Notes under the pieces: model-generated
The model's database searches: none
What the model was told of the DNA's origin: nothing
The model's input: the letters and a program-made list of their open reading frames with translations, nothing else
Position numbers and translations under genes: made by a program
Assembly: GCF_000282655.1 (NCBI RefSeq)
Contig: NZ_AKIV01000062.1
Span: 28,800 to 92,799 of the forward strand
Reading direction: 5' to 3'
DNA: 64,000 bases
Source of the DNA: Polaromonas sp. CF318
Lineage (GTDB): Bacteria; Pseudomonadota; Gammaproteobacteria; Burkholderiales; Burkholderiaceae_C
In this document: piece after piece, positions 52,701 through 58,793 of the stretch
Numbering within the stretch: position 1 is the first letter of the stretch
Layout of the letters: every line of letters starts with the position of its first letter

Positions 52701-53019
52701 CCCAGTCATTGCGAAACTGTGTGATTAATTGATCGGCTTGAGCGGTATGATTTGGTGTATTTAATTCATCCGCAATTGATCGCAACTGCGCGTTTTGAGC
52801 ATTAGTCAGGGTGACGCCAATAGTTGCGAGGTCCGCAGCCAAACTCCCCAATACACTCCAGGTGGTTCCGCTACGGCGAATGAACGTAAAACCAAACCCA
52901 AGTGTGACAGTGTGATCGCCAACATTGGTTGGCCTAATCAAGTTATCACCCTCTCCGCCTTGAATTAGGCGACGAGTTACGGCATCTTGATTGGCAATGG
53001 CGTGAGTAACGATAGTCAT
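43708..53019 (-). CDS. Giant RTX calcium-binding protein with N-terminal lysozyme-like domain (T1SS substrate)
   Basis: A 3,103-residue secreted protein. Residues about 15-222 resemble T4-type (GH24) lysozyme: IQGGEGDNLIRP with candidate catalytic Glu23, TVTLGFGFT with Thr39, then AGLLSLAYN, SSLTNALWQGDRAEAWF and PGLAKRRFVEAQ. A first RTX block covers about 356-415. An Ig/Calx-like region lies near 540-640. A large RTX array covers about 686-1413, including nine ~46-residue superrepeats. A Tyr/Trp-rich middle region follows (about 1430-2200). Next come four or more haemolysin-related modules alternating with RTX blocks, each with a DRI..WF and FADGTVW-type segment. The end (LQEGLIRLG) is an uncleaved type I secretion signal. 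The secretion genes lie upstream on the same strand. The gene starts 11 bases after the preceding one. Its first ~1.5 kb is AT-richer than the rest. Confidence 0.93.
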   Translation of the reverse strand: MTIVTHAIANQDAVTRRLIQGGEGDNLIRPTNVGDHTVTLGFGFTFIRRSGTTWSVLGSLAADLATIGVTLTNAQNAQLRSIADELNTPNHTAQADQLITQFRNDWVTPITDAQAETLFSTELARKKREIKIQFRNGLNNSANGDALYAALEGTREMAGLLSLAYNAPALIGSSLTNALWQGDRAEAWFQIRYDSNSASQAANIRPGLAKRRFVEAQYIGLYVDPASATANEVQNAFAMLQKHRAAITSYEATFGSPPNGATPSNGNRIASANADLGTVLAFAGLANVPTLIEALNPAKTALLSDLRTNQYADLAAWFAESAYVSSNIYVAPDPTKAVTLDSAPYQTGTFTNGAADLMMGGAQGDTLKGNKGNDVLIGNDGSDTLEGGEGDDLLIGGAGDDVLKGGAGSDTYALKPGEGKDSIDDSDGNGKILLSGVQLTGSDTTYYKEEGGAGIWVVNGGELIYEINEGKKLLSIKGSTLSGGEIEVKNFDIDKSGGYLGIDLKRDIKSAVVQGGHASPFANLGGTAAAISKDVLEKAGSRFSWYGNAAAKTGDSITVAVRSGDGSLLSLVTGAETLDLSSEQTISLGEGQFRRDFALISDSAFESDRSIELVVTYNRAGQAFESNVITLNLKDTGAVTTTFLGDQRGQTVTDPETGIQNYDWANTSWTAEGVLTGGVVEADYKDVIGGSSGADKIDGKGGNDVLYGGDGNDKIDGGDGNDLIGGGKGSDAINGGAGNDVILSATSVAAPQRGGPTDTWDPSLTYHGGSPDMDDASDVIDAGAGNDVVFAGGGKDHIEGGTGNDQLWGLGGDDIIEGGLGDDELYGDGINASGAYANTLATSHGGDFLDGGDGSDKIWGYGQDDSLFGGAGNDFLWGDASGSVLAGEYHGRDYLDGEDGNDFLAGYGKADILYGGAGNDILIGDAAESELAVQYHGDDYLDGQGGDDHLKGNGGNDTLYGGDGADELQGDAAQSELAGQYHGDDYLDGQGGADHLLGNGGRDTLYGGDGNDVMQGDAAESVLAGQYHGDDYLDGEGGNDLLFGNGGNDALYGGDGDDELQGDASATSLSGQYHGNDDLHGGSGNDRLFGLGGNDTLDGGDGNDLLLGDAVELDLSGEYHGNDFLDGGAGDDTLMGNGGNDTLIGGVGKDKLFGDGSIDESALQGQYHGKDYLDGGEGDDEAEGGGNDDTILGGDGNDVLWGDADESKLSLEFHGKDTLNGGAGSDTLYGNGGNDVLFGGEGNDTLYGGTGDDRLEGGAGDDILKGDSGDDVLTDTDGNNTFDGGAGNDTLTAGDGDNTLSGGSGADQLTAGDGSNTLNGDEGNDTLVAGDGGNSLLGGNGNDSLTSGAGVDNLGGGNGNDTLHAGGGNDTLNGGDGDDMLYGEGGNDVLYASRGNDTLAGGDGLDTYVLNYSADRSNVVDDSAEGSVIKLGAAGMKFEDLNAVRRANDLVVEVRGTSASMRIKDYYASTQTSWVFEDAQGNTTTGEALVAASQTDWAQLQANLLKDFQSSTMGAISRSYADTGYTQRVDGSWYLAANYTMGIAKTYDVRTEWSKAVHTPLNDPSHPWVATSSYVSYAAWATQQSGQETARDWTANITFQANAVASGTATIQSYNYSTSTQNAWSAVQWTGDGGTHSESEWVYESSTGWPTENPTESISLYTRYDIDSDYYEGTVGPLTFQDPGTVAQAGDLPDYVAVDYLHQQTGYNLGPSLLADGDQTVWADQYSAVIGGTGNNTIYGAGFAYGGTGNAQLIGGGTLMAGTGDQLLQFGKVMVVGDGHDTVVGYDNSRILVNPDNLGIDLIGQSFDWESDTGDFGQSQEIKAIYQAMGYEDWTKNYQYGGKYRLDFGEDFQGYYDSIEDARAAFVPSDAWPSFDDAMAYAFTTWRFVEPLAALYKTPYTTVEDPANGLVASSYYAAHGITATLLTANDFAALQPLLQAGLLPQGIVSFGPGLSLADLTLSWGEAVASLDGATHVTLDILWGTDQGIRILMPRSGDALNSVVQQFEFSDGTVSSLQDLIALAPPAPDFDIGYAQLYAGMGEQTADAADVAGIRAVVASAADLKVESDGVDLLITIAGSSDRLRIAGWYADPNAMSQAILFTSGATVLSAAEMTDKGLIKDGSAGGLDLYGVPGFATTFVAGPNTRMTGASGMDIYVYNAGSGEVHISDPGGGTMRFGSGVSATATLGLGEGSLAIHLGNQGDVIYLDNFDPADAENFESVLDFEFADGSTLSLQDLLDQGFDLSGTSDADTITGTSVTDRMLAGAGDDLLQGGRGDDTLDGGAGSDVYLFSRGDSVDLVNENDATVGNVDTIRFDDSVAVADVRVSREGFSLYLSMDGSTDRIEISNWFAEGADTVEQVEFADGTVWDKAELEARLPTAITGTEGDDELGGSDAFEIFDGQGGTDVLSGGAGNDVYLFKRGDGQDIIDDYDETVGNIDAVRFDSGISAAEVRVTFDSYGHLFLGIDGTEDRIQLNSWMEGEAYQVERVLFADGTVWKQEDLAAMAQFGPSEGSDYLEATEDGDFLRGLGGADELYGLGGNDIIAGGSGNDALHGGQGDDLLDGGTGDDWLNDEAGNDVYLYSRGDGSDRIDDYDETAGNVDTLRFYDGTIAASDIKVTRGLEDLYLDIAGTSDRITLAGWFIGEGSSQIEQIEFYDGTVWNAAMLESLVVLGDASESADELAGTAGDDMINGLGGDDELMGVGGNDTLDGGAGNDQLAGGGGSDIYLFGRGSGQDVIQEFTEAEGGIDTLRFDSTVEVADITVTRDDDGTVSLSINGTDDSVQLNYWFAESTDQFKQVERVEFADGTVWNTQTLADLAILLGTPDQDFLPGSQGNDMLRGLDGNDILFGGDGFDVLEGGAGNDSLSDMAGSSNYFNGGSGDDQLLGSTGANLLIGGTGNDAITSDSGPDVIAFNVGDGQDTLYVNDSVPNLEDTISLGGAGLDYANLSLEKDGDNLVLKLSGTDQLTLADWYADTPKQSVLNLQLVAEAMSAFDANSSDPLLNKKVQTFDFQGLVGAFDAARTATPGLSSWALSNGLTQFHLAGSDSEALGGDLAYHYGADGTLAGMGLGKAQEVLTNAQFGAQAQAVHSTASLQEGLIRLG
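49372..50505 (-). repeat. Nine tandem ~138-bp (46-residue) RTX superrepeats
   Basis: Within the RTX gene the motif [QE]YHGxDYLDG recurs about every 46 residues. Copies lie near 50490, 50349, 50211, 50073, 49935, 49797, 49660, 49510 and 49378; five successive spacings are about 138 bp. Each unit joins roughly four RTX nonapeptides to a ten-residue insert of the type GDAAESxLAG. Outer copies are the most diverged. Confidence 0.85.
52354..52977 (-). other. Lysozyme-like domain of the RTX protein
   Basis: This segment encodes residues about 15-222. The E-x15-TLGFG spacing is one residue longer than the E11 to TIGIG spacing of T4 lysozyme. The C-terminal LSLAYN, STLL-like SSLTNALW and GLAKRRFVEA blocks match the conserved second half of GH24 enzymes. 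The T4 Asp20 position appears to be Asn or Thr, so activity is not assured. Confidence 0.6.
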
Positions 53020-53030
53020 GATATTTATCG

Positions 53031-53852
53031 CTATTTGTTGGTAGATGGCTCAGGAAAAGTATTCCAACGACAAATTTGCCGCCTCCCGCCTACGCCCGAA
53101 CGAATACTGCCGGGCTCAAAATACTCGATGAGAAAATCCGATTTTTTGTGAGCCTCAACGTAGGTAAATTTTCCACTATATAAAGTAAGTGCTTGCGCAT
53201 TACCTCCCGGACGCTCTTTCTCTTGATTCGTCGAATACGATGTAGAGGGCTTAAACACCGGCTTACAAGCTCCAAGATCAATCCATGTGTATTGCCACCC
53301 TTTATCTTGTGGCAGGTCTGGCGAAGACCAGTAGACAAAGTCAGAGTTAGAGTATGGATTAATGGCGTTAGATAGTTTATATACACGATAAGGTGGCGCC
53401 CCATCCATCAAGGAAAATCCAAAAAAGAAACGCCCTTCTATCCCTTTGAATTTCTCTGCAGCCTCTGAACTCGCGCAAAAGTTCAACTTCTCAGTGCTAT
53501 GTTTTGGAAATCCACGTAGCGGATCAACGGTTCGCGACGGTGACTCTGCCTTTCCTGTGTTCAGGATGTCTTCACGAACCCTTATCTGCACAGGTTCAAT
53601 CGCTTTGAACTTGCCAGCAATCAAATCTTGCAGCATGACCGAACATTTCGGTGCAGGACTATTCGCTTGACGGTACCTATCGTTGGAGTCGGCCGGTCTA
53701 GGCTTCAATTCTTCTTTGATCAATCTGCGAACTTGTTCTAGTCGTTGAGCTTCAGACTCATATCCACCGACCTGCGGAGTATTTGCCAGGCAAAAATTTG
53801 CGAGGCTACTTAAAACCATAACCAAACTAAGCTGAGTTACCGGGTTGCACAT
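53031..53852 (-). CDS. Exported protein of unknown function preceding the RTX gene (candidate immunity/accessory)
   Basis: A 273-residue protein I do not recognise. It has a signal peptide (MCNPVTQLSLVMVLSSLANFCLA-NT) and then a predicted coiled segment (EAQRLEQVRRLIKEELK). Next is a Cys-containing mixed region with FCASSEAAEKFKGIEGRFFFGFSLMDG, YWSSPDLPQDKGWQYTWIDLGACKP and a closing RQICRWNTFP. The ATG at 53852 follows GGAG with ideal spacing. Its stop is 11 bases before the RTX start, so both are cotranscribed. Base composition is AT-richer than the RTX body. A periplasmic inhibitor protecting the producer from the lysozyme-like domain is my hypothesis; a chaperone or co-secreted factor are alternatives. 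Confidence 0.7.
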   Translation of the reverse strand: MCNPVTQLSLVMVLSSLANFCLANTPQVGGYESEAQRLEQVRRLIKEELKPRPADSNDRYRQANSPAPKCSVMLQDLIAGKFKAIEPVQIRVREDILNTGKAESPSRTVDPLRGFPKHSTEKLNFCASSEAAEKFKGIEGRFFFGFSLMDGAPPYRVYKLSNAINPYSNSDFVYWSSPDLPQDKGWQYTWIDLGACKPVFKPSTSYSTNQEKERPGGNAQALTLYSGKFTYVEAHKKSDFLIEYFEPGSIRSGVGGRRQICRWNTFPEPSTNK

Positions 53853-53917
53853 ATCCAACTCCTATTTGCACTTTATTGATACTCGACTGGCGTCGATCGC
53901 AGCCTCAAAATAATTCA

Positions 53918-54052
53918 CTAACCTTGACTACACGACATAGCCACAAAGGAAGTCGATTCATTATTTGTGTTCATTGCCAATGACACCTGGCCGCGAAACC
54001 CGAACCAGTTTAGATTTAAAAAACGGCTGCCAATAGCTATTTCTTCTTCCAT
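53918..54052 (-). CDS. Small ORF A, FLNLxWFG family (44 residues)
   Basis: This short ORF starts at an ATG at 54052, seven bases after CAGGAG, and encodes MEEEIAIGSRFLNLNWFG plus 26 more residues ending SCSQG. It aligns without gaps to the first 18 residues of small ORF B at 58794-58940 (positions 2-4 acidic, FLNL at 11-14, WFG at 16-18). It lies 65 bases upstream of the exported protein gene. No hydrophobic membrane segment or obvious signal is present. A leader peptide, a small accessory factor or a type I substrate are all possible. I do not recognise the family. Confidence 0.6.
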   Translation of the reverse strand: MEEEIAIGSRFLNLNWFGFRGQVSLAMNTNNESTSFVAMSCSQG

Positions 54053-54132
54053 CTTGTTCTCCTGAAAAAATACTTCCTGCTAAAACAACGCATTTGCACC
54101 TGACTGGACAACTAGCATCGCTTGCCTCCTCC
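54003..54132 (-). repeat. Duplicated upstream region, copy A (ahead of exported protein and RTX genes)
   Basis: This ~130-bp stretch aligns along its whole length to 58891-59019. Shared blocks on the plus strand include AACCAG, TAGATTTAAAAAAC, CTGAAAAAA, CAACGC and GCCTCCTC. It contains the start of small ORF A and the strong GGAGGAGG. Confidence 0.75.
54080..54118 (-). CDS. Possible 12-residue leader peptide upstream of small ORF A
   Basis: An ATG at 54118 is preceded, at six bases, by a perfect GGAGGAGG ribosome-binding site and encodes MLVVQSGANALF before TAG at 54080. The homologous position upstream of small ORF B keeps GAGGAGG but has no ATG. It could be a translated leader controlling the genes below; the very strong ribosome-binding site is the main evidence. 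Confidence 0.4.
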   Translation of the reverse strand: MLVVQSGANALF

Positions 54133-54260
54133 AAATAGATGATTCAATACCAACGAGTATCTCGAATTGAAGTTACTCGGTTTTCTTCAATAAGAGCTTA
54201 ATCAACACACACTTGCCCAGGGTGATGATATGGCCCTGCCTTGCGAATATCCATTAGTTC
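54133..54260 (-). other. AT-rich promoter-like region upstream of copy A
   Basis: No gene is seen. TTCAAT (54144-54149) and ATTGAA (54166-54171) form an inverted repeat that may be an operator. The region is clearly AT-richer than the rest of the window. Confidence 0.3.
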
Positions 54261-54845
54261 TTATTCAGTAGGCTGAATGAATCCAGCTTTAAGGGCTGCC
54301 GCCAATACCTCATCGAGCTTGCTTAGGGGAATGGGAGCTCGATCGGCCAAATTCGCTCCGTTCGCCTTTTGATAGATCGGCGCTTGCTTGTTGTCTCTAC
54401 TGCTTGAATGGTGCCGACCGAGAAGCAACAAAATAACCTCTTGCCCAATCACCGCCGGGTAAGGAGTCGTTTTTAAATGCCGCTCTTTTGCCCCCGAGCC
54501 GATGTACACGAGCATCGGACCGACAGCGGGAGGTTCAGTGATCGGCTTTGGGTTGATTGCCAATACTTTTTTAACAGTGACGTCAAGCGCCACAATTTGT
54601 GGATCTCTGACTTCAGCCGCCGGCCTGAAGTCGTCAAGGGCATCCATCCCGCTAAACAGGAATCTATGAATCTTGGCAACTACGATGAATTGCGCCGAAG
54701 CAACTAGCTCATCAAAAGTAAGCGGCGCTACCACCGAAGTTGCAAAGCCAGGCAAGACTGCAGTTTGTAGTCCCACATAGGTGCCGGCAACAATTGCTGC
54801 GCGACGGACAGGGTCATGACCCAAGGTTCTAACCCGTGATTTCAC
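54261..54845 (-). CDS. Hypothetical protein, probably exported (194 residues)
   Basis: I do not recognise this protein. The N-terminus (GHDPVRRAAIVAGTYVGLQTAVLPGFA) looks like a signal or membrane anchor with a paired Arg. The rest looks beta-rich: FDELVASAQFIVVAKIHRF, VTVKKVLAINPKP, VGPMLVYIGSG and VIGQEVILLLLGRHH, a pattern seen in some small secreted proteins. It starts at a GTG at 54845 preceded by GAGGAG with ideal spacing. A 12-bp perfect palindrome lies upstream. It sits between the secretion genes and the RTX pair on the same strand and shares their AT-rich composition. Confidence 0.65.
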   Translation of the reverse strand: MKSRVRTLGHDPVRRAAIVAGTYVGLQTAVLPGFATSVVAPLTFDELVASAQFIVVAKIHRFLFSGMDALDDFRPAAEVRDPQIVALDVTVKKVLAINPKPITEPPAVGPMLVYIGSGAKERHLKTTPYPAVIGQEVILLLLGRHHSSSRDNKQAPIYQKANGANLADRAPIPLSKLDEVLAAALKAGFIQPTE

Positions 54846-55051
54846 TGCTTACTCCTCAGGCATAGATCTATGTCAGGGTCAGCCCACATGCCATTCCTGA
54901 CGTTCGCTAGATTCGACTTTGTCCACCTTCAATTTGCAGCGTCGTTCTAGAAAAATAGCTTCCGAGAGTTTTTTGAGTTGCGAATTATTATTTTCACCAA
55001 TCTGATTAGCAGCGCGCCTTCTTCTCCCGATGAGATCCCCTGCAGCACCCG
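54846..55051 (-). other. Gap between HlyD-like gene and hypothetical gene
   Basis: This 206-base AT-rich gap has no evident gene. CATAGATCTATG (54861-54872) is a perfect 12-bp palindrome just before the GTG start at 54845. GTCAGG (54873-54878) and CCTGAC (54895-54900) form a second inverted repeat. These may be operator or terminator elements. Confidence 0.35.
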
Positions 55052-56512
55052 TCATCTCTCCCTCCCAGACTCCTGCACCGCCTTCTGCACAGGCAATAGC
55101 AAATACTCGAGCACCGTCCGTTTTCCCTGGTTGATCTCGGCCACGACTTGCATGCCCGGCGTGATGACCAAGGCCCTCCCCTGCGGATCTTTGAGCACCT
55201 GCTCGTCGAGCTTCACACGCACCTTGTAGGTCGCCATAGCTGCGGCCGCTGCCGCCGCATCGCTGCTGCTGCCGCCGGCGCTGGTTGATGAAGCACCGCC
55301 GCCGCCCTGGTTGTTCTGCGTCGCATCGGCGCTGATGTGGATCACCTTGCCCATCAACATGCCGTATTTTTGAAACGGGTAGGCGGCAAGCTTGACCTGC
55401 GCGGACTGGCCGACCTGCACAAAGCCCACGTCGTCGTTCTTGATCGACACGTCAGCAAACAGCTGCTCACCCTGGGGTACCAAAGTCAGCACCACGGTGC
55501 CGGGCTGGACGACGGCACCTACGGTGGTGGTGGCCAGGTCCTTGATGACGCCGTCTTGCGGGGCGCGCAGCTCCATCAGGCCTTCCTTGTAAATGCTTTT
55601 GTCGAGGGTGGGTTGCAGTTGCGCCGTCTTTGCGCGGACTTCGGCCAGCTCTTTTTGCAGTTCGCTTTTATAGGCGCTTTGCAGCTGGCTGATTTTTTTG
55701 GTCTGGGCGGAGATGGTGGCACTGAAGGCCTGCACGGCGGCCTGCTGGGCGGCCAGGTCTTTGCCTTTTTCAATCGCTTCGCGCTGCTTGTCGGCGGCGG
55801 CCAGGCTGCCCATAAAGCCTTCTTTCTCGAGCTTTTCGTAGGCGGCTGCCGTGCGCTGGTAGGTGGGCAGGGTTTGCTGCAGCTTGGCCAGCATCTCGGC
55901 CGCGCCTTTCTGCTCGTGCTCGGCTTTGGTGAGCATGGACTTTTCCTGGTCCAGGCTGTCGAGAAAGGCTTTGCGGTGCGCGATGTACTGGCTTTGCACA
56001 TGGGCAAAGCGCTGCGGGTCGTCGCCGGCCTTGGGCAGCATGGGCTGGTCGGCGAGCTCGGCCTCCAGCCTGCGCATCTGCAGCTGCTGGGTCGCCAGGT
56101 CGCTGCTGATGCCGGCCTTGTCGGCGCTGGCGAGGGTGGTGTCCAGCCGGGCCAGCACCTGGCCGCGCTTGACGGTGTCGCCCTCGTTGACCAGCAGTTC
56201 CTTGACCACGCCGGGCTCGGCCGGCTGCACGATCTTTACCAGGGTCTGCGGCACCAGCTTGCCTTCGGCGGTGGCGATGATGTCGAGCTTGCCGACGGCG
56301 GCCCAGATGAGCAGGATAAACACCAGCGCCGACACGGCCCACAGCACAATGCGGCCGAACTCGCTGGGGGGCTCGTTCTGGATCAGCCTGAGCGGGTCGT
56401 GCCACTGGCTGGGCGGGCGCAGCGGAACGACTTTGGCGGTCGCTTGTGTGGCGGCCTGCGCGGCGGCGGCCGGTGCCTCGGCCTGCGGAGCGTTGGGTGG
56501 CACGGTGCTCAT
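55052..56512 (-). CDS. Type I secretion membrane fusion protein (HlyD family)
   Basis: A 486-residue periplasmic adaptor linking the inner-membrane ABC exporter to an outer-membrane TolC-type channel. It has a cytoplasmic N-terminal tail, a single membrane helix near residues 54-74 (IVLWAVSALVFILLIWAAVG), a lipoyl-like half (VQPAEPGVVKELLVNEGDTVKRGQVLARLD), a long coiled coil about 140-320, and the beta-barrel C-terminus. A Gly/Ser/Ala-rich insertion near 405-435 (GGGGASSTSAGG) is unusual. The ATG at 56512 overlaps the exporter stop by four bases (ATGA). No TolC gene is in the window. Confidence 0.94.
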   Translation of the reverse strand: MSTVPPNAPQAEAPAAAAQAATQATAKVVPLRPPSQWHDPLRLIQNEPPSEFGRIVLWAVSALVFILLIWAAVGKLDIIATAEGKLVPQTLVKIVQPAEPGVVKELLVNEGDTVKRGQVLARLDTTLASADKAGISSDLATQQLQMRRLEAELADQPMLPKAGDDPQRFAHVQSQYIAHRKAFLDSLDQEKSMLTKAEHEQKGAAEMLAKLQQTLPTYQRTAAAYEKLEKEGFMGSLAAADKQREAIEKGKDLAAQQAAVQAFSATISAQTKKISQLQSAYKSELQKELAEVRAKTAQLQPTLDKSIYKEGLMELRAPQDGVIKDLATTTVGAVVQPGTVVLTLVPQGEQLFADVSIKNDDVGFVQVGQSAQVKLAAYPFQKYGMLMGKVIHISADATQNNQGGGGASSTSAGGSSSDAAAAAAAMATYKVRVKLDEQVLKDPQGRALVITPGMQVVAEINQGKRTVLEYLLLPVQKAVQESGRER

Positions 56513-58755
56513 TCCTCGCCCTCCGCCTTGGGCACGGTGCGCAGCGCGGCACCGGTGTGGTTCATGGTGCTCATGGGCGTGACCTTGCCGGGCTGGCCCG
56601 GGGCGGGCGACATCAGCTGCGCGCCCGTGGCCGTGAGGCGGAACACTGCGTCTATCTTGAGGCCCTTGGGCAGGCCGTGGGTGATAAACAGCATGGTGAC
56701 CTTGCCCTTGAGGGCGTTGATGGTTTGCGCGAAGTGTTCAGCCGTCGGGCCGTCGAGCGCGCTGGTGGCTTCGTCAAAGACCAGGATGCTGGGGCGCTTG
56801 AGCAGCGCGCGGGCAATGGCGATGCGCTGCTTTTGCCCGCCCGAGAGGCCGGCGCCGCGCTCGCCGATTTCGGTCTGGTAGCCCTGAGGCTGGGCCTCGA
56901 TGACGCTGTGGATCTCGGCCATCTTGCAGGCGGCGGTGATCTGCTCGAAGGTGGCATTGGGGCTGGCCATCTGCAGGTTGTCGTAAATGGTGCCGCTGAA
57001 GAGCATGGTCTCCTGCGGCACCACGCCGAAGTGGCTGCGCAACTCGTTGGCCGAGAGGTAGCGTATGTCTATGCCGTCGATCAGGATGCGGCCGGCGCTG
57101 GGCTGGTAAAAGCCCTGCAGCAGTTTGGCCAGCGTGCTTTTGCCGCAGCCCGAGGGGCCCATGATGCCTATCATCTGGCCGGGCTTGATGTTGAGCGACA
57201 GGTTCTCGTACACCAGCGGCAGGTGCTCGGCGTACTTGAAGGCGATGTCGTGGATCTGGATTTCGCCCTTGCGTGCAGTGTCGCGCGCGGGAATGACCGA
57301 ATAGGGTTCGATGGGCGCGTTCATCAAATCGCCCAGGCGCGCGACCGAGAGGCTGGCCTGCTGGAACTGCTGCCACAGCCCGACCAGGCGCAGCATGGGC
57401 TGCGAGAGCCGGCCCGAGAACATCTGGAAGGCCACCAACATGCCGATGGTGAACTCCTTGCTGTGCATGACGGTGTAAGCGCCTATGCCCAGGATCAACA
57501 GGCTCATCAATTGCTCGAGCAGGTTGGAGGCGGTGTTGTAGGTATTGGCCAGCTGCTTGGTGGCGAAGCCGGCCTGCAGATAGCTGGCGAGGTAGCCGCT
57601 GTATTTGCTGTTGAGCTGGGGCTCGAGCTGCAACGACTTGACGGTTTCCAGGCCGACCACGTATTCAGTGAGGAAAGCCTGGTTGCGCGCGCCCATCTGG
57701 AACTGCTCCTGCAGCCGCGCCTGGAACAGGGGCGCCACCACCAGGCTCAGGCCGACGATGACGGCCAGGATGGCGAGCACGATCAGCGTCAGGGTGACGC
57801 TGTAATAAAACATGATGGCGACAAAGATCAGCAGGAAGGGAAAGTCCAGGATCAACGTGACGGCGGCACTCGCGATGAACTCGCGAATGGTTTCCACACC
57901 ATGCAGCCGCGCCGCGATGACGCCGGTGGGCCGGTGCTGGAAGTACAGCGGCGGCAGCTTGAACAAACGCTCGAACACCGAGGAGCCGAGCACGGCATCG
58001 ACCCGGTTGCCGGTGTGCAGCACCAGGTACTGGCGCAGCCACGACAGCGCCGCGGAAAAAATCATGAAGACCAGCATGCCGATGGCGATGACGATCAGCG
58101 TGCTTTCGGTGCGGTGCACCACCACCTTGTCGATGATGGCCTGGGTGAACAGCGGCGTGGCCAGCGCGATGAGCTGGATGACGAGGGAGGCCAGCAGCAC
58201 TTCCTGCCAGAGTTTTTTGTGCTTGAGCAGCTCGGGCACAAACCAGCTGAAGCCGAACTTGCGCGACTGCCGTGCCTGGGCTTCGCTGTCGGGGTCGGCG
58301 GCCGGATCGGCCTGCGGCGTGACGCGGGTGATGTGGCCGCTGTAGCGCAGCGCGAACTCGGCCAGCTCCAGCGTACGCGGGCTGGCGTCGCCAGCCTCGA
58401 CCAGCAGCAGCTTGGTGGCGTCGGCTTGCAGAATGAGGGCGGGGGCTGCTTGTTCGGGAGCCGGCGATTCGTCTGTGTTTGGATTTTCACCGGCCACCTG
58501 AGCCGAGGCGGGGTCGGCCGCCTTGGGCTGCAGCCAGGCGATCAGCGGGAAGCTTTCCTTGTGGAGCTTTTCGGCTTTGGCCTTGTGGTGCACGGCGTCA
58601 AAGCCGTAGGCCTGCATGGCGTCCAGCAAGGAGCGTGTTGTGTAGGGCGCCGCCAGCTGCTGGCGCGCCAGCGCGTCCGAGAACGGCTTGCGATGCAGTG
58701 CGCACACCCCCTGCAATGCCCAGAAAAAGGCATCGCCCGATACTTCTCTATCCAT
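56509..58755 (-). CDS. Type I secretion ABC exporter (HlyB-like, with C39-like domain)
   Basis: A 748-residue exporter predicted to move the RTX protein from cytoplasm to outside. Residues about 1-140 form a C39-like domain without the DCG catalytic Cys motif, so it should dock the substrate and not cut it. Six membrane helices span about 160-430. The ATPase domain has Walker A GPSGCGKST near 530, signature LSGGQ near 635, Walker B ILVFDEATSALD near 660 and the H-loop ITHG. I start at the ATG at 58755 (MDREVSGDAFFW); an upstream in-frame start would add 53 basic residues overlapping small ORF B. HlyD follows with an ATGA overlap. Confidence 0.94.
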   Translation of the reverse strand: MDREVSGDAFFWALQGVCALHRKPFSDALARQQLAAPYTTRSLLDAMQAYGFDAVHHKAKAEKLHKESFPLIAWLQPKAADPASAQVAGENPNTDESPAPEQAAPALILQADATKLLLVEAGDASPRTLELAEFALRYSGHITRVTPQADPAADPDSEAQARQSRKFGFSWFVPELLKHKKLWQEVLLASLVIQLIALATPLFTQAIIDKVVVHRTESTLIVIAIGMLVFMIFSAALSWLRQYLVLHTGNRVDAVLGSSVFERLFKLPPLYFQHRPTGVIAARLHGVETIREFIASAAVTLILDFPFLLIFVAIMFYYSVTLTLIVLAILAVIVGLSLVVAPLFQARLQEQFQMGARNQAFLTEYVVGLETVKSLQLEPQLNSKYSGYLASYLQAGFATKQLANTYNTASNLLEQLMSLLILGIGAYTVMHSKEFTIGMLVAFQMFSGRLSQPMLRLVGLWQQFQQASLSVARLGDLMNAPIEPYSVIPARDTARKGEIQIHDIAFKYAEHLPLVYENLSLNIKPGQMIGIMGPSGCGKSTLAKLLQGFYQPSAGRILIDGIDIRYLSANELRSHFGVVPQETMLFSGTIYDNLQMASPNATFEQITAACKMAEIHSVIEAQPQGYQTEIGERGAGLSGGQKQRIAIARALLKRPSILVFDEATSALDGPTAEHFAQTINALKGKVTMLFITHGLPKGLKIDAVFRLTATGAQLMSPAPGQPGKVTPMSTMNHTGAALRTVPKAEGEE

Positions 58756-58793
58756 GATTCCCGAACCCACCGCGCCTGAACCGTCCGTTTTTT

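Noticed and set aside
43708..53019. Prophage because of the lysozyme-like segment
   Set aside because: No holin, structural, integrase or terminase genes are present. The domain is fused to an RTX protein and linked to type I secretion genes.
53975..54010. Other short ORFs in the AT-rich gap as genes
   Set aside because: Apart from small ORF A and the 12-codon ORF they lack a ribosome-binding site or similarity to copy B.
56509..58755. Peptidase-active C39 bacteriocin exporter
   Set aside because: The N-terminal domain lacks the DCG-type catalytic Cys motif, as in HlyB-type exporters of RTX proteins.
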